Source: Tetraselmis striata
Lineage: Eukaryota > Chlorophyta > Chlorodendrophyceae > Chlorodendrales > Chlorodendraceae
Assembly (NCBI GenBank): GCA_006384855.1
Contig: VCJN01003100.1
Coordinates: 62,001-126,000, forward strand
Direction of reading: 5' to 3'
Length of the DNA: 64,000 bases
Part shown: piece after piece, positions 11,730 through 23,915 of the stretch
Numbering within the stretch: position 1 is the stretch's first letter
Layout of the letters: each line of letters opens with the position of its first letter
Program-made: the position numbers and the translations under genes
Notes under the pieces: model-generated
What the model was told of the DNA's origin: nothing
The model's database searches: none
The model's input: only the letters and a program-made list of their open reading frames with translations

Positions 11730-12423
11730 CCTTGTATGGCCTTCTTGTGAGCTTTGGTGCGCACCGAGTGCCCCGCAATGATGAGAGGGCACCCCGATCC
11801 GCGGCCAAGCATGCGACACCGCGCACAGTGCGGAACACCCCCTTGATCATCTCACCCACAGTGATGAAGACCGTGCCCGTGCACTCCGACATGTCCACGA
11901 TGTCTCGAAGAGGGCCCTTCTCTCCCGGCTCCGTGTTGTGCCACACCGCATCCCATACTGCCAACCCCCGTTATATGTATGTCGCCCAACATGGAGCACT
12001 CAAACCGATCCACAACCGTGGCTCGGGGCACCGCAGTGTACTTGACCCCGCACCGCATAGTCTTGAACTCCAACAGCATGGGCTTAAAGCTCCAGGGATC
12101 ATAGTTCCCGGTCACGTTGAACGCCCGGAGGGAGAGCTCTGCGTCCGGCACCATGTCCTTGAGTTGGTCACTGGGTACGGTGTTGCCGAGAGGCATTGCA
12201 CGCAAGATGGGAAGGACAAGTCATCCACCTCCCGGCGTACAGCGATACTACCTAAATCGTGATCACAGTGGTCGCGGAAGACGACGTCTGCGATAGCGTC
12301 GTGATGTACACGCCAGGGAGCGTCTCTTGGTGCCATGACAAGGTTCATGGGTTCGTCACCATAGAGGTCAACATTGACATACAAGGTGGTGCAATGTCGA
12401 GGGTGGAATAATATGGCTCCCAA
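11716..12423 (-). pseudogene. Unrecognised protein gene, frameshifted (paralogue at 55.68 kb)
   Basis: Three minus-strand frames join into one protein-like sequence. 12423-12210 contains NVDLYGDEPMNLVMAPRD. 12205-about 11965 contains AFNVTGNYDPWSFKPMLLEF. 11964-11716 contains PLRDIVDMSECTGTVFITVG and VRGVACLAADRGALSS. The frame changes near 12210 and near 11965; the second could be an intron ending in TTGGCAG. The last block is closely repeated on the plus strand from 55675, which supports real protein coding in the past. I do not recognise the family. It may be a transposon- or virus-derived gene, but nothing proves it. Confidence 0.45.
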
Positions 12424-15357
12424 CTACCGGGGCCATGCATGGGCTAGGCAGAAAGAATGAGTACCCGGCAGCGACCTCCCGCAGCTCATGCGGAGTCATG
12501 ACCGTGCGTCGTCCGGGTAGAGATCCTATGTGCCCCCCTCTGCAGGGTCGGGTGGGTGCTTAGGAGATTTACGCGGCCCGCGAGGTGTCTCGCATCAACT
12601 GCTGAGAGTTAATGCTGAAATGACAATAGTACTAACAATAACGAGTACATCAGCATGGCTCGCTCGACGCGCGCGGCTTTATATTATATAATATATACCC
12701 CTCCACATAAGCCGTAGGCCCCTTTCTTGCCGAATCCGGGCTTACGAATAGTAGGGCATCTGTATCTAGCGTTTTTGACATGAAACCCTGGAATGTTGCA
12801 AATTTATTTATGTTCAGCCTTTATCACCATAGGGTGTATGCAAGCCCTTTGGGCCTAACAAGTGCCCTACACAAGTGGTACTTGCGCCACACTAAGCGTT
12901 TCCAATCCCCCCACAACAAAGGGGGTGGGTGCCCCGCAAGTCCCGCCGCACATGCATATACCCTTGCATGGTGGGATGGCCATGGGTTGGCGAGAAAACA
13001 TGTCAGCAAGAGAGGATAGGAGATGTTTGGGTGGGGTGGGGCCATAGTGGCGTGCGCCCACGTGCACGATGTGGCGTGATACCATCGCCACTGCTATTAT
13101 ATTCTCTACACTGATGTATTGTGTACTGTTGGAACCGACGCACAGTGGTAATATTCATTCGCTATTATGCACACACGAGAAGTTACTCGCACATGCTATA
13201 GCGTTCTAGATGGTTCTAGTACCTACTGCTAATACACTACTAAGGCAGCGCCCTACCTAACGCTAGGTGTCATCATCCACTAAGAAGTGACACCAACGCG
13301 CACGACAATCGCGCTGCTGCTAGTACGCATGCGTACATGCTACTCGCACCCTACGGGTACTCGTAATATTGTCTTGCACTTATTAGTCGCTCATACTGTC
13401 GCCTCGGCGTCCTCGTACTAGTACTTCGCCTTCGCTTGTACTCGCACTCGTTGTGCTCATACTCGTACTTCGCTTGGCTTGTACTCGTTCTCGTACGTCT
13501 CAGTCGCAAGTCTTCGCTCCTTCGTCGGCTCCAGCAGTACATAGTACAACAATGTAGAGTATATAACAACTGTTGTGTTGCCTTGTGGTGCATAGCTTAA
13601 ACTCGCGGTATTATCGCTCGGTGCGTAGCGAGGAAACGTCAAATTGAACATTTTGATGTAAATACCACGAAAATCTACGCGAGCAGGGCTACAATTTCTC
13701 TAGGTCCGGCACGGTCTTCTGAGGTCATTGAGGCAATTTTTGATTTTTCAGAAATATTAGGTCGAAATATGACGCATGTGTCAGCGTGTGGTCAACACAC
13801 TGGCGTGAAACTTTACGCCAAGCAAGTGGATCTCGAAACCGGATGCACGGTGGTGGGACAGTGTGTTGCATGTACTCGTGCACGGACCACGACTCACACT
13901 TGGCACATGCCCCTCTTTAGCGATGCGCCCACGGCCGCCATGCCGGACCCCCACTTTCACAACATTATTTCCACCAACATCGACGCTTCAAGGTACACGC
14001 CGTTGCCGTCTCAATGGGCCCACCATGACGCGCTATGAGCATGCGGCCATGCACTACTTTGCCCTACGGCAAGAATAAGGCCGCAAAAACCCTCACATGC
14101 ATGCGCGTGCAGCGATCACAGCCGCATTTTGTCCATGATTTTGCCCATAAACCATCGTCATCGATACGTAGAGCTGCTTGGTCCAGGTCGTGAATGACCT
14201 TATTTCAATGCTCTACGTGTATGCGGATAGTTATCATACCAAGGGTGATGTGGTATGAGTACGGGGGCAGTGGTGTCCCATGTCTATTTATGCACACGAG
14301 TGGCGCTTTTGTGGTTTTGAAGCGCTAGCGCCAGAAGCCGTGCTTTTGTCTAAATGAAAGTGTTGACGGCGACGGCTACCGCGTTGCAATATCGGGTGTT
14401 TGGCGCTATCGCGACATTTCCCCCCAGCCATAAGACCCTGACAAACATGCATGCACGCGCGCACGGTCTCAGTGTATATAGAGTAGCCGCGCACGGACAT
14501 GTGGATCGAAATTGCAAAGCCCATACTTATGTGGAGGGGTGAATATACTGCTTATTGTAAAAATATAACGTCGATTGTCCTCTATCATCGTTTAGAGTAA
14601 ATATACGTCGACCCCGTAGCCTCTCAGTATCCTTATGGATACTGTTTGTGTAAAAAACCAAATCCACCGCCGCCAATAAATAAAACAGCGCTGTCCGCTC
14701 AACACCGAGGCACTATATAGACGGCGCTGAGATCAACATAAGCGCGCCGGGCCACGCTTGCACTAGTACGGGTACTGTGAAATGCAATAGATAATGATAT
14801 AATATTTAAATTAGGCCATTCCGACAAAAAATGATCTGCTTTAGGTCACACACCCGTCCATTTTGAGCCCCCCTCCGGTTTGTTTGTAAGGATTTTCTAG
14901 TACTTTATGTACTGCGGCACATCACTATGTGCTTCATTTTGACATGTGGCATGCACTTCCAACATCAACGCGATGCACCATACCTCTCCCCCGCCCCAAC
15001 TGCCTGTGGTAAGCTACTAACATGCGGAGGGGGTGGGAAATATTTAACGAGAAAACAAGCGTTGAGTAGTGCCCCGGCGACCCAGCGGAGGGCAGCACCT
15101 GGCGGTGCTGCGGGCTTGGTGCGGCTGTTATAGTGCTGGTTTTGAATACTAGCTTAGTTGAGAGTCGTCCCGGCAACGCATGAGCGGACGTGCAGTGCGC
15201 TGCGGTGGCGGTTCCATCATTCCATGTATTGAATTCTTGATTTTGCAGCAAATTCAACGTGCAACACGCATCGCCGCTTGCTGCCGCCGAGCTGTTGCCC
15301 CGCCAGCTCTTTGTACTGAGTGATGTCCCGGCGACGCAACGGCCGTGCGGTGTTCTG
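12424..15357. other. Gene-poor region
   Basis: No convincing coding sequence. At 13330-13520 there is a degenerate low-complexity run rich in TACTCG and CTCGTACT motifs. A short plus-strand open frame at 13769-14038 has no recognisable motif and is not called. Confidence 0.4.
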
Positions 15358-16210
15358 CGACGACGGTGTCAGCACTGGTTTCGGAGCATTATTTGGAGCG
15401 GCGTTGTGTCCGGCGAGCATTCCGTGTGTTGGGGCCCTACCTCCCCCCCCAAACTGTTTGTATGTGCTGATATGCAGTCATATATATAGTCTAGCGATCC
15501 CCAACGCGAGAACACATTCTGCGCACTTTTGGGTTAGTCGTATACACGCACTGCCATATTGTTGTGCGGTAAACACTACTGCGGTGTACGCTACGGAGCG
15601 GCAGCAAATATATACTCGGGTAGCAATCGCCACGTTTCGATTTTTGCAAATCATACCATGTGCTGGCTATGTATAGCCCACTATGCCACCATGATTTGAG
15701 CTGGAATAGCCACCATGTTGGGCAGCGTCCGGGCGTTGCAGCGACGGGTTCAGCACTGGTTTCGGAGCATCATTTGGAGCTGCGTTGTGCCCGGCGAGCA
15801 TTCCGTGTGTGGGGGCCCTACCTCCTCCCCCAAACTGTTTGTATGTGCTGATATGTAGTCATATATATAGTCTAGCAATCCCCAACGCGAGAACACATTC
15901 TGCGCACTTTTGGGTCGGTGGTATACACGCACTGCCATATTGTTGTGCGGTAAACGCTGCGATATACGCTACGGTGCGACAGCAAATATATACTCGGATG
16001 GCAATCGCCACGTTTCGAGCTGCAAATTATACCATGTGCTGGCTATGTACAGTCCACTATGCCACCATGATTTGAGCTGGAATGGCCACCATGTTGGGCA
16101 TCGTCCGGGCGTTGCGGCGACGGTTTCAGCACTGGTTTCGGAGCATCATTTGGAGCTGCGTTGTGCCCGGCGAGCATTCCGTGTGTGGGGGCCCTACCTC
16201 CCCCCCCCCC
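15358..16210. repeat. Tandem repeat, about 378-bp unit, 2.2 copies
   Basis: CAGCACTGGTTTCGGAGCAT recurs at 15370, 15751 and 16127, giving spacings of 381 and 376 bp. Each unit continues through GGGGCCCTACCTCC, TGTATGTGCTGATATG and CGCGAGAACACATTC; the third copy stops after the C-run at about 16208. Small differences and C-run length changes separate the copies. No protein is supported across the units. Confidence 0.9.
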
Positions 16211-17247
16211 CCCAAACTGTGTTGCCGTGCGCAGCTTCCCTAGCTGTGCTTCCATGCCGAATTATGATATTCGGAACTTTGTCGCAAGTCAGTCTGATGA
16301 GTTTTGCTATCACATATTGCGCCCAAGACGGAGGTTGTTGCAACGGGTTTCTGCGTACGTGCATGATACATTGGGCGGCATTCTCTCTGCCGGTGTGCAG
16401 ACGGCCAAGTCTGTTGCGTGTGCTCGTGCTTAATGGCATTACGTGCTTAATGGTATTACGCTTCCATTTCTGTATCTGCTTCCACCTTGCAGTTGCTGTA
16501 GTGGGCGTTTCTTGGTGCCTTTCTGGCGATTTCCCGATCGCCTTTTGTAGCTATAGCCCATGTAACAAAAAATATTCTAGGAAAACCGTTACAATAACAG
16601 TTCGAGCACGGAGAACTCATTGTAGGATTGCGTTGCGTTACTTTGGCGAGAACTCGTACTAGCGTATATCGTACTAGCCGTCATCCGTACTCATACGAGC
16701 ACGGGGAGCCATATGCCGCCGGCACGGCGTCCCTGGCATGCCAATATCGGGTTGTCCTCGTACACGCCACGAAGCCGGTTGAGTGCTTGGTGCAATGTGT
16801 CACTGATGTGTCAAAATTAAAAGCGAAATTGAAAATCCGGCTCGGTCACGGTCCTAAACTAGACGTCGCCAAATTAAATGGGGACAACTTTGTGTCGGGC
16901 AAGATCGGTCCCGCGGAACCCCGTCCCATTCTGCGTTAAGTATTAACAGTACATGGCGCGGTACATCTCGCGACGAATATAGGAGGACCGTCAATTTCAA
17001 GTTCAGTTTTGTTTTGCCAAAAAGGTCGCGCAGGTTGTTTTACATGGTCAAGAGCCGAAATTGGCAGAAAGGTGTAGTGAAAGCCTGGAGTAAAACTGGA
17101 GTCAAGGGGGGCGATGTGTGTAATACAACGAAACTGGAAGATGACAATTAAAATTGAAATTGAAATCGATTATACAACGTGCTAGTCTGCTGCTCTCCAC
17201 CGCGCATACTGAGTTGCTCTTAGGGCTTGCCATCTCTAACCATAGTA
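16211..17247. other. Non-coding stretch between the tandem repeat and the DIRS-like element
   Basis: No gene recognised. A short direct duplication (GTGCTTAATGGyATTACG) sits at about 16427-16460. Confidence 0.35.
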
Positions 17248-17429
17248 GGGAAGATGGCAGGCTCAACTGCGGCAGCTTTGCGGTTTTTACGGCGGCTTTC
17301 ATGACTACTCGTGCTGCATACGAACTCGCGCAGCGACGAGTGAACCAATAACCCGTACCACTAAGCATCACATATAGCTGGAAAAGCGGTTAGGAAAGGA
17401 GAAAACCCATAAACTAGTGTAGATCATTT
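17248..17429. repeat. Direct repeat, downstream copy flanking the DIRS-like element
   Basis: GGAAGATGGCAGGCT, AACCCGTACCACT, GGAAAAGCGGTTAGGAAAGG and ACCCATAAA occur in the same order and orientation at 20304-20466. Small indels and substitutions separate the copies. Confidence 0.75.
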
Positions 17430-20303
17430 AAAGTTGAGTCTGGTTTTGCCTGTGAAGAGCGAACGAAGAGACCGGCAGATTTGAAAAAGTAGGGGTAGCG
17501 CCATGTCACGAAGGGGGGCATCGGGAGGGCCACTGCAACGGAATCTTGTTGAGCTTGGAAGTGACGAAGGGGCGCGATGCGGCTGAAGAAAAACCACGCG
17601 CCAGGTGAATGGAGGACGTTGGGATCGATGTAGTCCCGAACGACGTCCGAATTACTGGTCCATCCGCCTTGGTTGCGGATGTGGGACAGCGGAACTCCGA
17701 TGGTGTTACCAACAGAGGCTTCAACCTTGCAAAGGCTGTGAGAGGTCCAGGATTAAGTGCAGCCAAGCGGGAGGGGCATCACCGACGAGACGAACTGCCG
17801 TAGACAGCCAGTCCGACATGTAGCGGTGGTCCACGACTTGACTTATTGCTTGCTCGGGTTGACTGCCCAGAAGTTCGCCTCGGCCAAGGCAGCATGGGCC
17901 AATAAGTGGGGCATACTGGATGAAGTCGATGAAGTGGTGCAGAAGACGGGCGTCGCGGGGGTGCTCCGACACGGGAAGGAGCAGCACACGCAGGTCGTGT
18001 TGGCCGCGCCGGCCGACACGGCTCTTCTCACGGTGCACCTACCGGGTACTGTTGTAATGCACGTCCCGCACTCGACAGGATGCGCCAATAGCTCCCCTGG
18101 AAAAAAAGAACATGAAGTTGACAACCTCGGCCATGAGGGCTCGGAAGTCGTACTGTTGGGGGGGGGGGGGGGGGGGGGGGGAGGATGCAAGCATACACAA
18201 TAAACTCGACTCGCTCGACAAAAGAGTAAGCGACATCGGCAGGTAATTGGACGCACACAACAACACCATCCATTCGGCGCTGCGCGCTGGACAACATGCC
18301 ACGACGCGCGGCGGTGAGGTGCATGCTGTGTTAAGCGGTGGGGTCGATGTTGTACAGTTCGAAGAGCGTGTTCATTGCTGACATGTAGGGTTGCAACAAC
18401 TTCGCCCGAATATGGAGCCGCTACTCGCCAATCCACGCCCCGAACGACGGTGGCAGTAGTCGCCTTTAGCGGGCTAATATTTTGGAGTAGTGGCAGAGCT
18501 CCGCGAAGTGAGACAACTTGCCGACGCGGCTCTTGAGCATCTAAGAGGCGAGGGAGCTTGAGAGGAGGTCGAGGGTACGCTGCCCCAGCTCCTCCGAGTC
18601 GAGCGCTATCTTCTTGTGGACGGGCCCTGAGTGTAGCCGCACATGGGGCGAGAGCCCCGGGCTCATCAATTACGTAATTGCGACGTTTGACCGATGCTGG
18701 AGTAACATGCATCATGAGGCCGGCTCATTCCGGAAACATGCTTAAGCTGCCGGCAGTTGTACGGAAATTGATGGACGGGTTACTTTTGACGCCAGTACAT
18801 GCTTGCGAGGCGGCAATGTGCAGGTTGGCCGGCCACCCTGCGCGCCCGTGGCGCTTGTAGCACCTATCTTGCGCGCAACGCACGTACACGCGCAAATTAT
18901 GATCGTAGTGAACCAGCAGTTGTAACGCGTAGAGTATCAACCGACGGACGCGATGAGGAAATGGTGCGAAAGACGGGTTGATGAGCAGTAATGTGCAGGT
19001 GTGCGGATGGTTTAGCCGCACTCGGCTGTGGCGGTTAGAAGCGCCGCAGCGAGGAAGGTCTGAATGAAGTCAGTAGGGTAAGGCATGGGGGTCGGAGTAG
19101 GGTGGACCGGATCCGGTCCGGAAACGGGGCGCTCATCCCGTCGTTGAGCTGCCGGGGTTCATTGTGCGGCGATCACCGAAAGGTGACCTAGCGGAGCGCT
19201 AGCAGCTCCGACGGAAGGCGCCCCACGCCATCACTCGTGCTCACCTTCACGACCATATGCCCTCGACCGCCACCTCGTCCACGTCCACGCCCGCGACATG
19301 CGAGCGTCGTCGCCACCATAGCAATTGCGGCAGCCTTTGCGCTGCTAGCGACTCTCGCCTCGAAGACCCGACGCTCGTAATGGCGCATCAGGTCGCCGAA
19401 AACTGCAGAGCTTAGGTGCGCTGCTGCGGGCTGGAAATGCCGAGCCCGTAGTTCGTCCAGCACCCCCATGCATGATCACCGTGCACACGCTTGACCTTGT
19501 TAAGCCTACGCAAGAAGGCGAGACGAAAGCGAAACGCCTTGTCGATGGCATCGGTGTGGTCTCGGGGGCGCGGGGTGAAGTCTTGATTAGCAGCGGGGCC
19601 GTGGGGCAGCGCTCGTCGAGAGCCACAAAGAGAGCGGTTGTGTGAGCCCCAAAACACGTCATCAAATTGCACTCCTCATGGACCGGCAAACGCCGGTCAT
19701 CCTGCTTGAGGTAGTCGTTCGTCAGGCCGGTAGGCAAAGGGAAAAGCCCGGGCACTCGGCTAGCCGGTCGAATGTCCGTGTAACTAGGCTCTGCTCGATG
19801 CAGTAGCTCTGGCACCGCGAGGTAGTCGTCCTCGTCACTCGAGGATTTTGCTCCGACACGTGTACGGTCGCTCTGGGCTAGCTCCAGAAAGTCAGGGCGC
19901 ACTGCGCCCCCCCCCCCCCCCCCCCCCATTTTGCGGCTGTCGGATGTCCTGCGATGACGCGCTGCCCGGAGCCAGAGCCATGTGCTCCGTCTCCACCCAC
20001 ACCACGTCCACGAGCCGTCAATTGGGCCAGCGACGACGTGAGCTCGAACATCATTGTAGATAAGGCATGCACGTTTGCTTGCAACGATTCGAGCGTCGGC
20101 CCGGCGACGGGGTCTTCTACATCTAGCATCATGGAGACGCGCAGCGACGAACGGATGAGAATTACACACGCATGGTGAGGATGGTGTGCTCTTGAATTTC
20201 TTCCGGTGTGGTCTTGAAGTTCTTTGAAGAACTTGTGGTCTTGCCCGCAACAGGTTACGGGAACATCTTGGCCATATTTGGACATGGAAGAAGCGAAACT
20301 CAC

Positions 20304-20466
20304 TGGAAGATGGCAGGCTAAGCTGTACGGCCGCTTTTATGTCTACCCGTACTGCATACAAACAGGTGAAGCGCCGGGGGAACTAGTAACCCGTACCACT
20401 TAGCAGCACATGTAGTCGGAAAAGCGGTTAGGAAAGGAGGAAACCCCATAAAGTAGTTTAGATCAA
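20304..20466. repeat. Direct repeat, upstream copy flanking the DIRS-like element
   Basis: Partner of 17248-17429, about 3.0 kb away in the same orientation, bracketing the gag-to-recombinase remnants. Confidence 0.75.
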
Positions 20467-21048
20467 TACGGAACGAAAGATCTAAAAACGGCATCCCGGA
20501 AGCTTTTACAAGGGGCTTGAGCTCCACGTGCGCCGCCTCTTAATTTCTAATGATGAAATTCGATGGGCTACAATACTTGCGCTAGTATATCGGATACTCG
20601 TACACGATGACGAACGCGCCCGGTACATGTACATGTAGCCAATACACGGCCCCGGTACATGTAATCAATATCGGCCGGTCGGGAACGCCGTGGGCCGGGC
20701 CAATCCTGGCTCCTTCCCCCCCAGACCCCTTCTTCCCCTTCCAGAGGGGACTAATCCGCGAGCCTGAAGCGGGCTTCGCCCGCTTCACCGATTCCTACTA
20801 CGAACAACATGGAAAAAGTGCCGATTATTCGAATTGCTGCCCTCGGGAACCGCAATTATCCAAAACTGCTGCCGCCCGCCCCGATGATGCGATTATTCCC
20901 CTACCTCTGGGGTTGAGCGGAGAAAACGGATGAGGCGGTCCGAAATTTCCCGCAGTGTGAGCGAAGCAATATCGGTAGCACCGCGTTTTCATTACGAAAT
21001 CTGAGGCATCCTCCTCCTCTTGCGTCCTCGCGTGCTGCGTCTTCGTTT

Positions 21049-21733
21049 ATGAGCCGTCATACGTTCGGTATTCGGTCGTTTGATTTTAAGGTACAGATAC
21101 GAGTACGGCTTGTTCCTGAATGGATGCGCGTGTATTCTAGCCCAGGCACGCTTGATATTCGTCTGATACGCCAAAATAACGCGGTACCGCAGCGCGTTTT
21201 TACAGCTTATGGTGTAAGGATTAGTACCGGTATGGGCAGCGACGGCCGGCCGGCCGATGTTGGGCTTTTTGGGTATGGCGGTATCCGCGGGAACACGGTT
21301 GCTGTCGATACCACCATTGCCCCTATCCTCGGCGTGTCAAGCTCGGATCCAACGATTGCTTTGCGGGCTGCAGAGCGCCACAAAATCCAGAAGTATGACG
21401 AGGGTGTCCGAAACGCCGCCGGCATGCTTCGCTTTGTTCCTTTCGTCATTTCCGAGTTTGGCTCGCTGGCCCCGCACGCCGAGGCTTTCTTGGTGGAGCT
21501 CGCGAAAGCTAGCTACACACACACTGGCCAAAAAATCGGCTAGCTCTTGTCTGCGTGGCGCCGCCGTAAGTTTCTCCTTGCTCATCAACATGGCACATGC
21601 AGACAACGTTCTTGGCGGGGTCGCGGCCGCGCGTGCGGCACGTGATGGTGCTCTTGCGCCTGCGTCGCGTCGCTCGTCGGCACGTGTTGCTATGACCTGG
21701 GTCATTGGCTGCAAGCGTCCTCGCCGCGGCTGA
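21049..21733 (+). pseudogene. C-terminal fragment of a non-LTR retrotransposon ORF with restriction-like endonuclease signature
   Basis: The frame from 21049 has SDGRPADVGLFGYGG, then VAVDTT, AAERHKIQKYDE and FVPFVISEFGSLAPHAEAFL, ending at a stop at 21541. The D, D and KxxKY spacing resembles the PD-(D/E)xK-like domain found after RT in some LINEs; that reading comes from family knowledge. The expected Ala/Arg-rich tail continues in another frame (CLRGAAVSFSLLINMAHADN, to 21733), so one frameshift near 21510-21545 breaks the gene. No RT domain is visible upstream, so this is a 5'-truncated copy. Confidence 0.55.
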
Positions 21734-22132
21734 TAGCCTACCCCGGGGCGGGGGTCCCTTTGGTTCTTGGCAGCTAAGCGACTTCGTGGTTCCCTTGGCT
21801 CCTTCTTGGTTCTTGGCTCCCTGTCCTCCTGCTCGACCTTGGTTTCATGCTTATGTCTCTCTTTTGCTGGCAACCTTTCATAGTTGATGTTAGTTCTGTT
21901 TGTAGTGCGCATTTCTGAAAGCCCTAATGTAATAAATATTATTAGTACCGGTATGGTGTAGCCGCCTCATGTCACTCACATATACAGCCCCGCGTCCGCC
22001 GACCCGGGGCCCGGCATCCGTCGACGGACGGGCAACGGTCGAACGACGGCGTCCGGTTCCGGTGCACGCGACGGGCTTGGCGTTTCGCGCCGTGCCCGCC
22101 CCGTAGACCTGACGACCGGCCCAACCGGCGCG

Positions 22133-22409
22133 GCCTCGTGCGGGATGCGGGCCGCTTTTAGGGGGCTTGTAGCGACTAGTGCTGATCTTTAAATATACTG
22201 ATGCGTTTAGCGGTGGGTTTGTTACTGACCTTTTTGTAATGCACACCAGTAGTCAGCGGCCCGCTTTTACGCGGCTTGTAGATTTTATGTGTCTAAAAAA
22301 TAAATGCTGCTCTTAAAATAATTTATTAACAAATCTACCGCTAAAAGCAGACCTCAAAGATCAACACGAAAATAAGCCGGCTGAAAGCGGCCCGCATCCC
22401 GCACGAGGC
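22133..22409. mobile_element. 277-bp MITE with perfect 26-bp terminal inverted repeats
   Basis: Left end 22133-22158 begins GCCTCGTGCGGGATGCGGG. Right end 22384-22409 is its exact reverse complement over all 26 bases. The centre is AT-rich with no ORF, and an internal GCGGCCCGCTTTTACGCGGC echoes the ends. No clear target-site duplication. A related half copy begins near 56103. Confidence 0.85.
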
Positions 22410-22680
22410 TCAACCTAAGAGGTAGGGGCACCTCCACAAATCCCCGGCGCGAAGCGCCGCTTAGTCCTGATTTGCTGCTGACAATGCACACATTAGCCGA
22501 TTGTTTAGTTTGCTGCCCTGGACGTCCGAGTATTGCCACGGGGATTTGCTGCGAAGCCCGGGCCCGGATAAGAGCGCGTATATTATAAAGTGTAATTTTC
22601 TAGTGGGAAATTACTGATTGCTGGGTCTGATCAATAGCTCGGCTGCATCAGGTTACATCATGCGCGTTCAACGCTACTAT

Positions 22681-23070
22681 TATGAGTAGCAGTGTGGGGA
22701 AATAAGTGCCACAACAATTCAATTTTCTTTCCCTCACTTGCGACCCGGATGCTCCTCATCTTCAGGTCATCGATCAGGTATCTCACAGGTCAATCCAGCA
22801 GGGTCTTGCCCCCCTATCTGCCTCTCAAATTTCTCCCACTGGCCACCAAAATCTGTGGTGAATGCGCTTCCAACCCTACCATTATGGGTAGCAGTGTGGG
22901 GAAGGAGTAGTAGTGTGCCACAACAGTTCGACTCTCTTTTCCCCACTTTGGCCCCGAATGCTCGTCAGCTTCAGGTCATCGATCAGGTATCTCACGGTCC
23001 GCCAATCTAGCAGGGTCTTGCCCCCTGTCTGCCTCTCAAATTTCCCGCACTGCCCATCACAATATGTAAA
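22681..23070. repeat. Tandem duplication, 202-bp unit, about two copies
   Basis: TATGrGTAGCAGTGTGGGGAA occurs at 22681 and 22883. Each copy continues through TTCAGGTCATCGATCAGGTA, AGCAGGGTCTTGCCCCC and CTGCCTCTCAAATTTC. On the minus strand the second copy keeps an open frame with TLLDWRTVRYLIDDLKL; the first copy is broken. A decayed coding repeat is possible. No family recognised. Confidence 0.85.
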
Positions 23071-23109
23071 CAGCTTCTGCATTCATGACCATATGTTTGG
23101 ATTGCATTT

Positions 23110-23915
23110 GTAATGTAAGATCCTTAATCTTAAGGATCATCATATTTATGACTAGGTAAGGCCGTCGGAAGGAAAATCGACCTTGTTGTGCTCACACACG
23201 GATAACAATTGTTCAGAAATGCTGGAAAACTGGGAAAATATGAGCAAAGCGCATGGATCGCCGTCTGAGCCCACGCCCCAGTCTGCCGCGGACACCGAGA
23301 AGAACAAGACCGGGCTTGGCCCTGTGGGTTTACCTTACCTGATGCATTAGCCCTTCGGGGGTCGAATGAGGCAATTGGCTATGCAAGACCTGCGACTGCA
23401 GGTGGCGCAGAAGGTCAAGTGCTGGGGCGGCTTGGGTTGGATGACCCGGGGCAAAATAAGGAATATACTTTTACCAGGAAAATCCGACTCTCAGTAGTGT
23501 ACGGTTCGCTACGGGTACTATTCATGCGAAACCCGCATGTGGAATGACATGGCATGGAAACGCGCATCGGCACACTCCGTCTGGAGGTGCAGTAGAGCTA
23601 TGCATCTCATATCAGCCGGTCGTGCGGATTGTCGTCTTGCGCAGTGTCAGACTCGCTGGTCCGCATTGCCGATAGCTGAGCTGCCTGAGAGCCACACCAC
23701 ACATCGTGTCAGACCAAAGCAATATATGACCCCAAGGAACGGCCACACATCGAAGAACCCGGCCTATGGACTCTTCTGCGCAGGGCAGTGTGGTGTAGGA
23801 TAAGGGGCTGCAATGCATGCATGCTTGCCTCAGAAGGACTAGCAAGCATGGTGATAATGTAATGGATGCCCACTGAATGTGGATGGGGCGCTGGACAGGG
23901 GTGAGAGCCGGGGGG
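23110..23915. other. 3' flank of the acyltransferase gene
   Basis: No supported gene. It should contain the 3' UTR and polyadenylation region of the minus-strand acyltransferase. No mobile element recognised. Confidence 0.35.

Larger units (their letters stand above)
17248..20466 (-). mobile_element. Decayed DIRS-like (tyrosine-recombinase) retroelement
   Basis: Reading on the minus strand there is a terminal repeat (20466-20304), then gag-like pieces. An N-terminal helix has TLESLQANVHALSTMMFELT (about 20110). Later blocks carry AIDKAFRFRLAFLRRLNK (about 19560) and FGDLMRHYERRVFEARVASS (about 19390), followed by an RG-rich tail. An RT/RNase H remnant follows at about 18630-18480 (VHKKIALDSEELGQRTLDLL, then SRVGKLSHFAEL). 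Next is a recombinase-like C-terminus (GVPLSHIRNQGGWTS, DYID) at about 17700-17600, then the second direct repeat (17429-17248). At least three gag frame changes and RT stops show it is dead. The gag/RT/YR order fits DIRS/PAT-type elements. The core RT YxDD was not found, so the class is probable rather than certain. Confidence 0.5.

Noticed and set aside
13330-13520. Possible CRISPR-like or satellite array of CTCGTACT motifs
   Set aside because: Motif spacing and sequence are irregular; no repeat-spacer structure.
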